Assembly: GCF_040436345.1 (NCBI RefSeq)
Contig: NC_133225.1
Coordinates: 26,950,040 to 27,014,039 of the forward strand
Length of the DNA: 64,000 nt
Source: Pagrus major
Taxonomy: Eukaryota > Chordata > Actinopteri > Spariformes > Sparidae
Direction of reading: 5' to 3'
Below, piece by piece: positions 1 to 12,052 of the stretch. The notes beneath the pieces were generated by a model. It made no database searches. It had not been told where the DNA came from and saw only the letters and a program-made list of their open reading frames with translations. Within the stretch, counting starts at the first letter, position 1. Each line of letters begins with the position of its first letter. The position numbers were made by a program, and so were the translations under genes.

Positions 1-234
1 AATAACACACTGGAACGGTTGTTTACAACCACAATTGTCACTTCTCTCAACTCCCTTTATATCTTCAGCTGATAACTGATCACAAGTTATCAGTCCTGTT
101 TTGTCTACATGGAGGAGTTTAGGCTGCCATGTTAAAGTTGTCAGTGTGTCTGCTCCTCACTTTCCCTCTCTGTCTCATCAACAGGAACATTTGTAGTGAT
201 CTAAAGTCTCAGTCCTGTTTTGTCTACATGGAGG

Positions 235-813
235 TGTTGAGGTCCCAGAGTCTTGTGATCAACAGTTTGTAGAACAAGTCCAGTTGGACAAAGACATCCT
301 CACAGACGGACAACCAGACTTTATATGTCCAGACTCAGGACTGAGGACTCAGGCCGGTACCTGTGTGATGTGAGGACAAACTATGGTGTGGACTTTGGTG
401 AATGTCGGCTCAACGTCTCTGGTAAGTTGGTTGAGTAGAAGTCAGTAGAACTTTATTAACAGGTTCAATTCAATAAGAACCTGAAGAAAAGTATTGAGGA
501 CGACCACAATCCACAATCCTTCACGTCATTCTCACAGTATCTGAGAAATATGTCACAACTTCAGCTGTTCTGTTGTGTTGTTGGTCTCTTTACAGCAGCG
601 AGGGATTGGCCCGAACTTGAGAGACCAAACACAGCAAGTCGAGGAAGGATCAGCCTCTACCGTGGACTGACAGCAGTGGTAGTTGTGTTGTGTTGTTTGG
701 CACCTTTAATTCATTCACTGTCTTGCCTAACAAACAAAAGTCCAGCAGAGGATTTAAGAAAAGTTCCAGCTCAGCAGGATCAGAGGAAACTTTTTGATCA
801 ACACTGTAAATGA
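235..813 (+). pseudogene. Decayed Ig-superfamily receptor fragment (V-like exon plus membrane exon)
   Basis: Two exons of a cell-surface immunoglobulin-like receptor can be read. The first ends at 421 and encodes a V-set F-strand signature (RTEDSGRYLCDV, then CRLNVS), followed by a consensus donor gtaagt at 422. The second starts after tacag at 595, continues in phase 1, and encodes a short stalk, a basic RGRISLY stretch and a hydrophobic segment (LTAVVVVLCCLAPLIHSL) that looks like a membrane span, ending with a stop at 813. Upstream of the F strand the frame shifts: DKDILTDGQPD is readable in another frame, so the Ig exon is broken. No signal-peptide exon is visible in the window. The nearest family is teleost V-set immune receptors. 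The exact gene is not identifiable. Confidence 0.5.
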
Positions 814-2406
814 GACCAGTGAAACACATCCTGCCTTCATGTTGTTCAGTAAGTCTCCATGATATAAGAGTCAGAGGAGATAAACAATAATGGAGTTGAA
901 GTAGGAAACTTTGTTCTTCACCTTTATGTTGTCCATTACTTTGACAGGACGTCTCATCAAACTCGATCACTTATTAGACAGATCTGAAATCTGCTCTGTG
1001 TTCACTTTACTGAAATAATGCTGAGAAACATGTCGACCTCGTACACCATGTGTATGTTACAACTGTATATATGTTACATTTATATTTTGCATTTCTCTAC
1101 ATGATGTATTCATCCATAACAAAATATGACATTATGATTCATATGTCATCTCTCCTGTACTGGACTCCTGCAGGATGTCATGAAGCTTCAGGTGAACTGA
1201 TCTGCTTGTTCTCATGTGTTGTATGATGTTACAGGATGTTGTGCACACTTCAATCGAGGCATCATTATGTAGTGCTTCATGCAACATTAATAGGGAGTTT
1301 TGGGTTAAATTTGGCTATCAATAGTAATTAATGATTATCAGGGATAATTATTAATTATGATTAATAATAGGATCCAATTTACATGAGATCACCTCAGGGC
1401 ACCACCCTTGAAGAAGGGAAAAAAAAGCCAATTCACCAAATCAGTCTCAGAAAAGGTACTAAACTGTTTGTAACTCTGATTAATAATTAACTTAATAACT
1501 ACAACCAAAATTACCATGACAGCTGTAATGGTCGAAGGATTTTGGAGTTCTTGACATAGTAGAGGTTGTCAACATTCACTCTTGTACAATATTAAATGGA
1601 CAGCATGAAGGTTCAAAAGTCTTTTATTTAACACAAAGATGAAAACACACAATTTAACATGTACTGTATACAGGTGTGTCTGTCTGTCTGTCTAGCAGAA
1701 CCAAGAAACAATGGTGTTTCTTGCATCATGTGCTCACTGATATCACATGTGGGTGTGATATGCTCCAAGCTAAAGGAGTGTGTGTGTGTGTGTGTGTGTG
1801 CGCGTGTGACGTGATGCCAGGTTATAGAAGATGGTTAGTTGCATGCAAACACCCTGAGTCTGTGTGAAGCATAATTCAACTAATGTCAAATTAGCTGTGT
1901 GGCAAAGCAAATTACCAATAACCTTACCTGAGATCACAATAACACCAAACAGTGAAACAGTGAACAAACACATAGATGGAACAGATGTGCATTACATCAA
2001 CCAGAGTTAAAAGTCCTGTGCTTAGCCTTGCTATGCTATGCTATGGAGTGAGCTGGCAAGCTCTGCGTCGCAGCTGCTGGTGCTAACTGATCTGGAATAC
2101 TAGCAGGACTTTGTGTCGTTGCAGTGATTCCTGCTGGGAATGTAGCTTGCAGCTCTCAGCAGCTGTTAGGCCCAGAAGAATCCAGAAGAAGAGAACTTAA
2201 GGGCAGGCAGCCCCATGGAGAGCGTGGTGGAGAAGAGAGAAGAAAGGGAACAAAGGAAGGAGCTGGAGTTTTGACTATCTGGTCAGAGGGGGTCTGTCAC
2301 CCTGACCAATAGTAGCTCAAAGCTGAATTTGCACCTAGGTGCGAAGACTGGGGAATTCTGGGAAACTAAGTTCAGTTCAGAGCCCATTTTGAAATCCACA
2401 GTGTGG
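814..2406. other. Gene-free stretch, AT-rich, unrecognised repeats
   Basis: No coding exon is supported here. The stretch holds AT-rich sequence, a TGTC-type simple repeat near 1676-1694, a (TG)n tract near 1777-1807 and a short tandem CTATG run near 2030. Small open frames in it show no domain and no splice context. Confidence 0.4.
1777..1807. repeat. (TG)n microsatellite
   Basis: A simple TG dinucleotide run, seen directly, that ends in a CGCGTGTG variant. Confidence 0.85.
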
Positions 2407-2692
2407 GGCTGTGTCCGAAATCACTCACTCATTCACTACTCCCTACTCCCTACATGGGGAGATAAATGTAGTGGACTATATAGTGAGCTCAACTGAAAAT
2501 CTTTCAGACACTACTCTTGGCGCCGTTAATTACGTCATCGCTGTCGCACAATTAAAACGTACCACATTAATGTCATCTCACACAATACTTTTCCGTTTAA
2601 TACTGCATTTTGTCTCGCGCGTGTCATCCTACGGCTAACTCACCGGAAAAAAACAACAACTTACCGTTATTTAGAAAACAGCTCCCGTCAAT

Positions 2693-4402
2693 ATGCCGTC
2701 TAATATCAATCTGGCCGTGTTTCTTTTAACGATAATTCAATTATTGATGATACAGAGGAGAATTAGAATTGCGAGAGAAAGAAGACATGCTGCTCTTGCA
2801 AGACATCGTCAAATTGTAAGTGATAGCCTACTTTTTAGCGCCTTTTTATTCATTCATTCATTCATTTTTGAATTCTCGGAACAATAAACTATCCTCCGTC
2901 AAATTACACCCCCTGCTGCCGAAAACTTTTACACACAGCATAATTGGTTTTCATAGCCTGCCACAGTGCTTTTGTCAAAAACAGTGGTATTGTCACTTTT
3001 CACTCAGCTTTTAGTCACACACTGTACTAGCCATCATTACTAAATGGCGAATTAAGCTTTACTTATTAAACAATCTATGTACATTTTCTAGATAAAGCTG
3101 CAACCATCTATATTACTTAAGTTCAAATATTAATTTACCATTTATCAATGATAGTTGCATCTTTCTACAAGCAGCCAAATAATGTTTATAGATGATTTAC
3201 AAAACAATTATCACTGATAAACATCACTTTTATCTATATAATTTTTAATGATGGTTATTATAAACAGTTACCCAACAGAGTGTGATTGTATTGTGATATA
3301 GCTTTAATACACTTAATTTCATGATACCATGTTATCAGTTTAAATTATTCTTTACAGTGTGGTCACCCATCTCGGTATTGTCGACTGAACCGCCACGTGC
3401 CTGTCTTGGTCATTTACTTTGATGGTGAAAGTGATCTGCGCCCAGACTTCCGCCTTTCCAGACCAACTGTCACCCATCTCATCCAGCTCCTTCGCTCTCC
3501 ACTGGACCATGGCTGGGGTCATGACCTGGAGGTTCTGGTCTTCCTCTTCTGGATAGCAAGCGCAACATCTTACCGTGTTGTGTCACGAGCATTTGCCATC
3601 CCACGATCCACGGTGCATGACATAATTCACAGGGTCACCAAACAAGTACTCAGGCTGAAAAACAGGCTCATCTGTTTCCCCTCACCTGATCAGCTTGAGA
3701 CAACCGGTGCTGGCTTCAAGCGTTTGGCTGGATCTGCAGCGTTTGCCAGGGTTGTGGGCAGTATTGACGGCTGCCATATCCGGATTAAGCCACCAAGTGC
3801 AGATGCCCAGTGCTATTTTAACAGAAAGTTATTCCACTCCATTCAACTTCAGGCGGTGTGTGACCACCAGTGCCAGTTTCTGGACATATTTGTTGGCTAC
3901 CCTGGCTCTGTCCATGACGCCAGAGTTTTAAAAAACAGCCCCCTTTATGTCCAGCAGTTATACCCACCTGAAGGCTTCCAGATTCTGGGGGATGGTGGTT
4001 ATCCCTGTACGTCCCAACCCATCCGCTCTCATCACCCCGTACAGGGAGCCAATGAGGAATCCTGTTGAGGCCAGGTTTAACAGGCACCATGCCAAGGCCC
4101 GTTCTGTAATCGAGAGGGCATTTGGTATCATGAAAGCCAGGTGGCGCTCAGTTTTTTTCAAGGCCTTGGAAGTGAAGCCGCACTTTGCTGTCAAAGTCAT
4201 CGCTTGTTGTGCCATATGACACAATCTCTGCCTCAAAGATGGTGATGTTCTGGAGCTTGTGGAGGAGGCACTGGGGCCAGATGATGGCGGCGATCAGGTC
4301 CAGCCAGATTTGGCATGTGGCGAACGGCTGCGTGGTCGCATTGCTGCTGCAGTTTCAGCGCGAAACAACAATCCTCCAGCTCTGCAGGATCATGATTATT
4401 GA
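2693..4402 (+). pseudogene. Harbinger (HARBI1-like) DDE transposase, two exons, broken
   Basis: Exon 1 (2693-2815, 41 codons, phase 0) ends at gtaagt. Exon 2 begins at 3358 after tttacag. The protein has a predicted helix-turn-helix region (IPRSTVHDIIHRV) and the DDE_Tnp_4 core: first Asp in SIDGCHIRIKPPS, second in GDGGYP, Glu in VIERAFG. It would act in the nucleus to cut and join element ends. There are two lesions. One extra C at 4023-4024 shifts the frame after GGYPC (the reading resumes as ALITPYREP), and an in-frame TGA follows IACCAI where the related fragment at 13.76 kb has Leu. Reading continues after that stop to a tail ending at 4402. Length and motif order are otherwise typical of the family. 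Confidence 0.85.
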
Positions 4403-4810
4403 AGAGAGATCAAGATAAAGAAATCAAATCACAAGTGTTAATAGGTTAAGCTTAGAATAGATTAGATGTTCTCTCTCTCTCTTCTCACAAATTTAAGTCT
4501 CTTCTCTCTAACCTAATTTCACCTGTCACTCTCCTCTGCCCTCTTCTCCTCTCTTGGTTCAACTTGCAATTCATGTAAATAGTTTCAGTAGCTGTTGATA
4601 GTTAATAACGTAGCCTTTGATCTGTTTTCTATGCTCTCTGTTTTCTATGCTCTCTGTAATTTTGTTTAACCCAGTGGAAAGAAATGTTCATATGTTATAA
4701 TTTACAAGTAGTTCCATCCAGTCAATGTTCACCCATGTTTGATAAAGAATTGTATTTCAATTGAAAACAAATTTGTGAGACATGTATTTACTTGTTATTT
4801 ATTCATTTAA

Positions 4811-5478
4811 TTATATTTTCTCAACTATTTTTTCGAGGAGGTTCAATAGCCTCTCCTCCCTGGCTTCCTCCCTTTTCTCCCTCTCCTCTGCCCTCTTCTC
4901 CTGCAGATTTTCTTTCCAACCAAGCAGCAGCACACCAGACCTGACTCATTTAATCAGCTGATCTCAGTCTTCAGACAGCTGATCGAAGTGTGTGCTCTTG
5001 GTTGGAACGAAAACCTGCAGCCACACGGCCCTTTGTGGAATAGTTTGGACATGCCTGGTCTATGCTTTCACAAAATGGAGCTGTAGTTAATTATGATGCA
5101 TCCTAACCTTGTATGTTTTCTTGAGATTCTCCCACTTTTTGGCCGCCCGGGCAGGAGTCACCACCCCAGTCAGCCCCATCTCTTTCAGTACAGCTCTACA
5201 AAATGCAATAACAAGTACAGGATGATAAAAACAACAACAATTAACCTATCATTAATGCTGTCAGTATCAAATGCTGATGATAAACAGTAATTTAGTCAAA
5301 AGTCCGGTTCATTTTACAGTTGTTCTCAGTTTTCATCTTAATAAGATAACGTTACTGCTTCACAAGAATATGACATAACTCACTCCCAACCGGCTGGGGA
5401 GGCGAAACGCTTGCCTGAAAAAAAGGCGATCGTTGTCCTTCCTCAGCCGGATCAAGGCTGCCACATCGTCGTCGGTCC
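4811..5478 (-). pseudogene. Myb/SANT-like DNA-binding protein of the Harbinger element
   Basis: Three exons read on -. Exon 5384-5478 encodes a DDDVAALIRLRKDNDRLF segment. Exon 5108-5195 encodes AVLKEMGLTG then AAKKWENLKKTYK, the tryptophan-containing SANT/Myb trihelix pattern. A C-terminal piece (4811 to about 4903) encodes a charged coiled coil ending LLNLLEKIVEKI and a stop. Splice sites are gtgagt and gttagg donors and a tttgtag acceptor. An A7 run on + at 5418-5424 holds one base too many: removing it lets the exon read SGKR, then GWE, in phase with the next exon. In this family the protein helps the transposase bind the ends and enter the nucleus. A repeat at 4901-5063 interrupts the last exon or the intron before it. 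Confidence 0.7.
4901..5063. repeat. Short interspersed repeat nested in the Harbinger element
   Basis: The stretch starts and nearly ends with CTGCAG. It contains TTCCAACCAAG near its left end and CTTGGTTGGAACGAAAACC near its right, forming an imperfect inverted repeat of the kind made by a short non-autonomous DNA element. It interrupts the coiled-coil tail of the Myb-like gene. The family is not named with certainty. Confidence 0.4.
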
Positions 5479-6135
5479 CTGTGAGATTAAAATAAATTGA
5501 CGAGCTTCTCCCATGCTTATTTGACACTTGAATGTAATTTCGCTAACGTTACTTAGTAATTATAATAGGCTGTAGTCCATTTTTACTCTAGCTTAACATG
5601 AAAAATAGCATTACCTGTAGTACTATGCTCGGTCGCTAGCCATGATTGGTGCCGTAATGGCTTAATGCGCACCCGCCAGTAAATGTTTAAATATTTAAAA
5701 GTATTGCATATTAAGAAACTGTTCGGAACTTCGGAATCAAACGTTAAACATTTTCCTCCCGTCTGTCCACCATTCTTCCACCAGCGCGAAGAGAATTTCT
5801 GGCAATGCATGATGGGATATCTTGCTTCGGTTAGTGACCATCGAATGTTCACTACATTTCGCGCTGCATTATGGGACACAATGAGTGCACTATATATTGA
5901 ACAATAAACATTCGGACACCACTACAAAATGGCGTAGTCACTATATAGTGCACTATATAGTGAGTAGGGGGTGATTTCGGACACAGCCATTGTCTGAGGT
6001 TTAATGTGTTTGTAATGTTTGTATTGCTTTAAAATGTTTTATTATATTTTGTTTTAATTTGTTTGTCTTTATCTTATGCTTGTTGTTGTTGTTATTATGA
6101 TTTATCATTATTATTTTATTTTTTTATGTCATCAG

Positions 6136-9100
6136 GAGGTTGGATCTTCACCCCCTGCCAAGGCTTTCTGGAGCCCCGGTGATGCCGAAGTTCGTGCACG
6201 TAAGTATCCACCTGTTTTATCCCTAAATGAACAATAAATTAATTCATCATCAATATTAAACTTTTTAAACTGGTTTTCCTGTACTTTTTTACTGGTATAA
6301 ACAAGTGATTGTTGATATTTCCTGGTAGGCTTTCCTTCCAACTTCCAAGCTCACTGGACAGAGCCACAAGTTGGTCATCCCACCGGAGTCTCCTGACAAG
6401 AAGGTGCTATTATTGTCCAGTTTATGAAGGAAGTAATTGATCTTGAGAGGGATTAATGATTTTCATGCTAAAGAAATTTTCTTTGTTGTTGCAGTTTGTT
6501 CTGATTGTCGGGGACTCCTATCTCCACGCCATCGTGGACGGGTTCGCTCCGATGCCAGAAGGAAAGTATTCTTTTGGTATCATGTCGACCCCCGGGGCGC
6601 ATGCCGCACAGCTGTGGACTAAGGTCCTGCATGCCAATGTTCCTCGGACTCCTGATGCTGTTTGTGTTCTTACCCCTAGCAACAACCTGACGGCGAGCAA
6701 GACCGTGGACGAGGCAGTCGTCGACTTCGCCCAATCGCTGGCTGAAGGTAAGCTTTTTATTTATTTATTTCAGGCTTAGACACCTTTTTATTGAGACAGT
6801 GCATAGATTTTTGAAATGGGAAAGAGAGGACATGCAGACATGCAGCAAAGGGATTTGAACCAGGGTCCGCTGCGTATGTGGCATGCGCTCTAACCACTCG
6901 ACTACCTGCGCGCTCACAGTAAGCTTTTATTTCATGTCTCTCTTGTCCTGTATTCTTAGTAGTTTAACAACAATAGAAGTACTGCATTGACTACTCTAAG
7001 ACTAATTGTATGAGCTTTTAAAAAATAATGTGTACTTAATGTGATGTGTGTGATTTTGAATGAAACTGTCAATTGGTGTTTTCTAAAATGTTGTTCTCTA
7101 CAGGTCTTTGTGCTGGACTTCCCCCCCCGCCTGAACGAGGATGAGGAGCACCAGAGGGCCCTTCGCCAGGAGTACCACCGCGTGGCGGCTCGTATGGGTA
7201 CGTAAAACTATATCTTGTCAATAAAAACAAGAAAAAGAAATGTACTTAAAAATGTCTGTGATGAACATAAAGTCATAACATGTGTGGATGTTGTAATGAC
7301 TCACTTTTTTTCTTTTTTACATTTTAGGTGTGAGGTACTTCTCTGCGGAGGAGTACTTCCCCCGTACGCGCCTGGATCTGTGGAGCAGAGACGGCGTAAG
7401 TAGAATATCTATGTGTGATAGAAAAAGTCTAATTGTCTATAGTTTCTTGTGTGTTAATATGAAACAGTCAACACGAGCTACGAGTTGAACTTTGTCTGTA
7501 AATGGATTTGTCATGTCTGCAGGTTCACCTGAGCGACCGTGAGGGGATGGGGATCCTCACCGAGCTGCTGTGGACCTCCACGGAGCAGTTCCTGGAGACA
7601 CCACCTCCTCCTCCCCCGGTGTCTCCTACTCCTTCACCGCCGCTTAGGAAGGTTTCTCCTAAGCTGGTTGTGAAGGGAGAGGTACGTGCTCCTCGGTCTC
7701 CTGACCCCTTCCAGTGGAAGGTCGTTGGTCAGAGCACCAAGGTTAGTACGGTTTTTTTAATTATTATATTATCATTTGTGTTTACATGTGTTTGTGTACA
7801 TTATGGTGAACGGGTTCACAGTCGTAACTAAAAAGCACCTATTTAATCAAATATGTGATGTGCTTTCCCAGCCGCAGGTTCCCGGTCAGACAGCGTGGCT
7901 CAGCAGCAGGTGACTCATTTTTCTCTTTTTTTCACAACAAGTTAACTGGTTAGTATTTAAACTTTGTGTATTTGACCAGACAAATATTCATGTGTCTTTG
8001 TGTTTTGTTTTTTTTCGTCTTTCACAGGAGAAGGAGTTCTTCCTCCCACTGAACCCAATGTGGTTCAGTAGCACGGCCCTTCGTGCTATGGAGCAAGTTT
8101 CTCCTTCTCGGCTGTCTGACGTGGCGGACGTCCCGTCTCCTCCGGCGCGCAAGAAGGTAAATGGTCTGACATCTCTTCTCAGCTGTATTAAAAAGTTTCT
8201 CCGTGTTCCCTACAGTTACCGGTGCTATGTTTTTATTTGACGGTGCAGGTGGCCTCCCCAGCGGCAGCCAGGCGTCGTAGGACCACGGAGAGACGCCCCC
8301 CTCGCAGCCAGTCTCCTGTGAACAACGTGTGTTACACAACTGACACACAGTCAGTGTTTACAGTTGAAATGCTGTCTTCATAACTACATTGTCCACTCTG
8401 TCTGAATTTTAATATATTTGTTCTCATCTGTCAACAGCTGGTTGGATCCCCTCCAGCCAGGCTGTCACGGAGACTGGAGGACGATGCCCCCTCCAGCCCG
8501 GTTCCTCGGTCCAGGACCATGGACGGCTCACCCCCCCCGCACCCAAACTTCAGTGACCAACGTATGTTACTCTCTGACACAACAGACACAATCTCACACA
8601 GAACATACACTGAGACGTGTGAAGTTTAACATGTTTGTTCTCATGTGTCAATAGCTGGTTGGATCCCCTCCAGTCAGGTTGTCCTGTAGTTTGGGTGATC
8701 CGACGACCCCCTGCTGTTCACTGGTTGCGAAGGTAAATATTATTCCTATTGAATAAAGTTCATAATGTCATTAAAGTCTTCATTTTACTGAATTGTTGTT
8801 ATTATTTGTTCTCAGGTGGCCAGGATGAAGACCTCTTCACCGGCTGGACCGTCCCAGATGCCTAAAGCTGCGGCCTGTCGCTCTCCTCACCCAGCGAAGG
8901 TTTTACTCCAAATTTACTCCACAACTGACACACACACGTTTACTGTAAAATCAGCTGTAACTACATTACACTGGTTCATTTAATATCTCTGATACCATTA
9001 TCTTTATCTGCAGTTCACAAATGTCAGTGAGTAATTGAAATACATTTGGAAAACTTGCTGCGTTGCGTTGCCTCATGTCTAAATATTAACTGGTGCTATG

Positions 9101-9192
9101 ACTTATCACAGACCGCCTGGTCACCCTCATCGACCTGCTGGCCCTGGATCATCGATGACGGACTCTCCACCTCTCATTCCCCTTCCAAAGAG
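6136..9192 (+). pseudogene. Helitron-type gene, SGNH-hydrolase and Pro-rich exons, copy 1
   Basis: A chain of short exons with good splice sites: 6136-6199, a truncated exon near 6350-6400, 6495-6747, 7104-7197, 7328-7395, 7523-7741, about 7871-7911, 8029-8157, 8250-8331, 8438-8561, 8655-8731, 8817-8900 and 9111-9192. Exon 6495 encodes [12 protein letters not shown] (block I, nucleophile Ser), a MSTPGAHAA turn and a VLTPSNNLT block. The join at 7395/7523 gives DGVHLS, the Asp-x-x-His block. Together these mark an SGNH/GDSL esterase fold, known in some Helitrons, with an unknown role in transposition. Later exons are Pro/Arg/Ser-rich. Two deletions damage this copy: about 80 bp removing an acceptor and half an exon near 6340, and 20 bp near 6736 that shifts frame. 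Confidence 0.7.
6761..6918 (-). repeat. tRNA-derived SINE in an intron of copy 1
   Basis: On - the head reads as a tRNA-like region with box A (TAGTCGAGTGGTTAGAGCGC) and box B (GGTTCAAATCC), followed by an AT-rich tail that ends at (TAAA)n. It is flanked by gtaagctttt on both sides (6748 and 6919), which fits a target-site duplication that doubled the intron donor. The same insertion at the same site occurs in the other two copies of this gene. Confidence 0.8.
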
Positions 9193-9491
9193 GTAAGGAC
9201 ATTTACATTCGGGTTTATCATGGGCTTAATAAAGTGTTTGTTCGAGGGGAAAGTGTGGTTTACTTTCAACTGAAATGCAAAAAAACTATTAAGGAAATGA
9301 AGGAGAGAATTAATTAATATATTTATACAATTATTGTTAACAATAATAAAACTAATAATGGTAATAATAAAATTATGAACAAAATAACTGAACAACTAGT
9401 TTGACACGATTTTATCAATTGTTTAAAGATAAACACAAGTAACAGAACAGAGGTTTTCTGAAAATTATTATTATCTTGGTCAGTTAACATC

Positions 9492-11881
9492 TTGAAGTGT
9501 CAATCTGGTGAGTTTAAAATTTCAGTCATGTTAAAGGGAGATTCACTTTATATAGGTGTAAAACGACACCTGATCCGCAAAAAAACATTCCGCAGTGACC
9601 ATCTCACCGTGGAAGAACTTCCTAAACAAGTCCTGACTGACACAGAGGTGTGTAACGTCCACATGCCTGAAATCAGGTGTGGACTTGTGAAAGCTAGTGA
9701 AGACCAGGCTTGGTATCTGCCCCTGGCCACACAGTTAGAGTGTCTGTCAGGTGAAGTTAATTTGGCTTTAATCATAGTTAGTCCAGAGTGCATTGCAGTT
9801 TTCCGTGACCAATCAGGCAGGTATGGTGTGTTTGAGTCACACTCAAGAAACGCGGTGGGCTTACCTCACCCCCGCGGAACTTTAACTATGAAGACCTTCT
9901 CAGAAATCAGTGACTTGGCTGACCACATGCACAAACTCTTTGCAAATCGTGGACCTTCTGCCGGTTACGAGTTTGTGCCGGTGTCATTTGAAGCCATTGG
10001 TTCCAGAGAACGCCCTCAGGCATCTCCTGCACTCAATGGATCCAGGACAGCTCTCCCACCAGCAGCAGAGCGTGTCCTTAAGACGGCTCCTGCACCACCA
10101 GCAGCAGAGCGTTTCCTCAAGACAGCTCCTGCACCACCACCACCAGCAGCAGAGCGTGTCCTCAAGACGGCTCCTGCACCAGCAGCAGCAGAGCGTGTCC
10201 TCAAGACGGCTCCTGCACCAGCAGCAGCAGAGCGTGTCCTCAAGACGGCTCCTGCACCAGCAGCAGCAGAGCATGTCCTCAAGACAGCTCCTGCCCCACC
10301 AGCAAAAGAGAATCTCACGAAGTTGCCAAAGGAACAGCTTAGAAGAGCGATGCGGAAAGCCAGCAAAAAACAACACGCGTTACTGTCTGGTGAAGAAAAA
10401 AGGACAAAATCCGAATGCGAAAGGAAAAAGTACAGCAGCTGTCTGGAATTTAGAAGAAAAAAAAATCCAAGGACAAAGGAGAAGATATGCCCAAGACGGT
10501 CTCAATCAGAAACAGCGATCCTTCAGGTGTTACCATGAAAACACAAAAGTTAAAGACAAGAAGAAGGAAGAAGTCGTCAGAAGATACAGGGCAGATGCTA
10601 CTTTCAGGAGACGACAGAAGACTTGCATCACGAAGAAATACAAAGAAGATGCCACGTTCCGCACCAGACAGAAGAAGTACATTACAGATAGGTACAAGTC
10701 GGATACGGTGTTTCGGAGCAGACAAAAATTTGGCATGTCTCAGAGATACAACACAGATCAAAGCTATAGCCAAAAGCTAAAGCAAAAGCTCAATTTCAAT
10801 ATTAGATATCACAATGATCTGGAATTTCGACGTCGTTTTAATCAACGTTGCGAGCAGCAGAGAAAAACCAAATTAGCCACAAATACTGGCTTTAGTACGT
10901 TTTACAAGACGCAGAAAGCGCTTAAAATCAAGCGAAAATACAGAAAAATTGTGCCCCACCGCCCCCAGCCCCTGATTGATCCGGTGATGGAAGTAGCCAT
11001 AGCTGTCTTTCGTGAGTCCATTAGACATGGACCCACATACATTTGTACTGTGTGTCACAGAGCCTTGTTTCCTAATCAGGTCAAAGAATGCAAAAGACAA
11101 AAATATAGTGAGCACTCAAAAGTGGCAGCCGAATGCTTGACGCGAAAATATGTTCACTTTTGTGACCGCGAGTGCTCTACCACTTGCTCTGTGCCACAAG
11201 AGAGACTGCATGAGTGGATATGCTACACCTGTGACAGCCACCTTTGCAGAGGACGCATACCACCCATGGCAGTCGCAAACAATTTGGAGTTGGCGCCCAT
11301 CCCCACAGAATTGGATGCACTTAATGTGCTTGAGAGGCAGCTGATTGCAAAAATCCTTCCGTTTGCAAAAATAGTTGCTCTGCCAAAAGGCCAACAGAGA
11401 GCAGTCCACGGAGCTGTTGTGTGCGTTCCATCAGAGGTGCAAGCGATCGTCAACAGTCTCCCAAGGCCCAGAGCAGAAGCGCAGCTGCTTCAAGTCAAAT
11501 TGAAAAGGCACGTTAAATACAAAGGTTACCAGCACTTCTACACCGTCGATATGAAGAATGTGCTAGCTGGCCTTGCAAAATTGAGAGAGACGCATTCGGA
11601 ATATAAAGACATGTTTATCGATGAGACTGCCACTTTTGACTGTCTGCTCGAAGATGAGGAGCCCAGCTCAGAAGAGGAGCCCATCGAAGAAGAGGAGCCC
11701 ATCCCAGAAGAAGAGTCCAGACAAGAAGAGGAGCCCAGCATCCCAGAGGAAGATAGGGATGTAGATTTAGAGGATTTTTTTAAAAGCCAAAATGAACCGG
11801 GACAGTTAGAGATAGCTGAGGAAGAACAGGAGGAGCTGAGACCAGGCCTCTCCCTGGACACTTGCATGTTTATGTTGCATG
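9492..11881 (+). pseudogene. Helitron polyprotein N-terminal part, copy 1, truncated
   Basis: Homology to copy 2 starts near 9533 (KGDSLY) and stops near 11866 (LSLDTCM), just before the Rep domain. Domains in order: the C-terminal part of a USP-like cysteine protease domain with VFESHSRN (Ser-His pair), six Ala/Pro repeats (10057-10310), basic repeats of the type YKxDxxFRxxQK, and a Cys-rich domain ([10 protein letters not shown] through [15 protein letters not shown]) ending in an acidic tail. Copy 1 lacks the exon part with the catalytic Cys. A run of nine A at 10457-10465, against eight in copy 2, shifts the frame, so the 348-residue frame stops at 10538 and the rest is read from the next frame. 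The new tail FMLHV and AATAAA at about 11919 lie beyond the truncation. Confidence 0.75.
10057..10310 (+). repeat. Coding minisatellite, Ala/Pro repeat, copy 1
   Basis: Six tandem units of 39-48 bp encode variants of AAERVLKTAPAP. The array stays open in several frames on both strands, which creates long spurious frames (LLHQQQQSVSSRR on +, Cys-rich ones on -). Only the frame joined to the flanking protease and Cys-rich domains is taken as real. Confidence 0.85.
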
Positions 11882-11886
11882 TGTGA

Positions 11887-12044
11887 TGTGTGTTGTTGTA
11901 AGCTACTGGAAGCCTTGAATAAAGTATCTATCTAAAACTATCTAGATTTATCTACTAGCGCATTGTATTTTAAAATACTGAGAAGAGCAGTAAGCAAAAG
12001 GACTGATATGTGTTTGGTCCAGTTTCTGACCATAACCCTTGATA
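11887..12044. other. Short gene-free junction
   Basis: Sequence after the truncation point of Helitron copy 1. It has an AATAAA and TATCTATC-like repeats that could be the 3' tail of a retroelement, but nothing firm can be named. Confidence 0.3.
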
Positions 12045-12052
12045 CTTTAGGC

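Larger units (their letters stand above)
2407..5988 (+). mobile_element. PIF/Harbinger-type DNA transposon with terminal inverted repeats
   Basis: The left end GGCTGTGTCCGAAATCAC at 2407 is matched by its reverse complement at 5971-5988, and both ends carry subterminal ACTATATAGTG motifs. The element contains a DDE transposase on + and a Myb/SANT-like protein on -, which is the two-gene layout of PIF/Harbinger elements. No convincing matching target duplication is seen. The right end directly abuts sequence shared with the second Helitron-gene copy (15.63 kb), whereas the left flank does not match that copy, so the site has been rearranged. The element is 3.58 kb long. Confidence 0.8.

Noticed and set aside
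2407..5988. A target-site duplication for the first Harbinger element
   Set aside because: The bases next to the two ends (GTGG and ATTG) do not match, so no duplication can be claimed.
6840..6915. A tRNA gene at the SINE head
   Set aside because: Only box A and box B are conserved. The arms do not form a full cloverleaf, and the sequence continues into a SINE body and tail.
9984..10376. Cys-rich 130-residue frame on -, resembling a secreted peptide
   Set aside because: It is the antisense of the Ala/Pro minisatellite and has no start context or signal peptide of its own.
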